In this document: positions 63,764 through 64,000 of the stretch, piece after piece
Layout: each line of letters begins with the position of its first letter
Position numbering within the stretch: the first letter of the stretch is position 1
Origin: JAWKRB01 sp041389885
Lineage (GTDB): Bacteria > Myxococcota_A > Polyangia > Polyangiales > Ga0077539
Direction of reading: 5' to 3'
Assembly: GCA_041389885.1 (NCBI GenBank)
Contig: JAWKRB010000008.1
Coordinates: forward strand, 1-64,000
Length of the DNA: 64,000 nucleotides
The notes under the pieces: generated by a model
Seen by the model: only the letters and a program-made list of their open reading frames with translations
The model's database searches: none
Told to the model about the DNA's origin: nothing
Position numbers and translations under genes: made by a program

Positions 63764-64000
63764 ATGATCGATCGCGACGGAAACGGCATCGAGGACCGGG
63801 TCGACCTCTTGCGCATCGCGGAGGAGGCCATGCGCGCCCGTGGGCTCCTCTGCGCCCCGCCGCCGGTGGAGCTCGGCGACGCGCCCTCCCCCGGCGGCCG
63901 TGACCTCACCGACCTGCCCTGGAACTCGATCGACAACGCCACCTCGCGGGACCTCGACCAGGTGGAGTACGCCGAGCGCCACGACGGGTTCACCCGGGTG
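63764..64000 (+). CDS. RNase II/R-family ribonuclease, 5' end only
   Basis: The frame starts at ATG 63764 and is open to the window end (79 codons shown). The segment DLTDLPWNSIDNATSRDLDQ matches the start of the RNB catalytic domain (the DLxxLPxxTIDxxxARDLDDA type motif), where Asp residues bind the metal ions that drive 3'-5' RNA degradation. An N-terminal cold-shock domain, present in RNase R, is absent, so it may be a shorter RNB-type protein. The rest lies outside. Confidence 0.8.
   Translation, partial: MIDRDGNGIEDRVDLLRIAEEAMRARGLLCAPPPVELGDAPSPGGRDLTDLPWNSIDNATSRDLDQVEYAERHDGFTRV

Overview
The window is a 64 kb piece of a very GC-rich chromosome, almost fully coding, most likely from a myxobacterium (phylum Myxococcota, probably Polyangiales or Sandaracinaceae-like). 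The evidence is the extreme GC at third codon positions, many secreted Cys-rich lipoproteins with Asp/Ala linkers, several proteins ending in Cys, a hydrophobic helix and an Arg cluster (MYXO-CTERM-like tails), a DUF2330 protein, thrombospondin-type-3 repeats, an ArsA-type ATPase, a zinc-ribbon Ser/Thr kinase and a J-domain/TPR protein. No rRNA, tRNA, CRISPR array, phage or insertion sequence was found. No gene-free stretch exceeds about 210 bases.

Layout. 1-2.8 kb: 3' end of ftsK coupled to an exported protein. 2.8-7 kb: a small secreted protein, a metzincin lipoprotein, a frameshifted zinc-peptidase-like lipoprotein, then a coupled pair of an OGFr-like protein and an orphan half HsdS. 7-9.2 kb: aroE and a frameshifted xseA. 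9.4-15.7 kb: DUF2330 protein, ArsA-like ATPase, a small exported protein, a glutaredoxin-like lipoprotein and a 1007-residue Ca-binding-repeat surface protein. 15.8-21.8 kb: lipoprotein plus HtrA protease and two secreted proteins. 21.9-25.7 kb: kup with a shattered C-terminus, an MFS exporter and a cyclophilin. 25.8-30.6 kb: Ppx/GppA-HD phosphatase, alaS and an LCCL-domain protein. 30.7-39.4 kb: cysteine-peptidase-like membrane protein, ABC ATPase and thioesterase, rhomboid protease, a sigma factor behind a sigma-54-like promoter, a matrixin and its coupled partner, and a kynureninase-like enzyme. 39.4-46.2 kb: Ser/Thr kinase, J-domain/TPR protein, cytochrome-c-like lipoprotein, FGE/SUMF1-like protein, small proteins and a histidine kinase. 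46.2-56.3 kb: a 2125-residue repeat lipoprotein, divergent from a secreted FAM20-like kinase, then a TPR lipoprotein. 56.4-63.1 kb: an Hsp70-family protein divergent from a 1636-residue coiled-coil/zinc-finger membrane protein. The end holds a thioredoxin-fold protein and the 5' end of an RNase II/R-type gene.

The window mixes housekeeping genes (ftsK, aroE, xseA, alaS, ppx-like) with a large cell-envelope repertoire. The units most worth following up are the FAM20-like kinase beside the giant repeat lipoprotein, the Hsp70 plus giant zinc-finger protein, and the OGFr-like plus half-HsdS pair. Frameshifts at three loci (5.25, 8.11 and 21.9-22.4 kb) could be sequencing errors or real lesions. 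Two of them create long false fusion reading frames.
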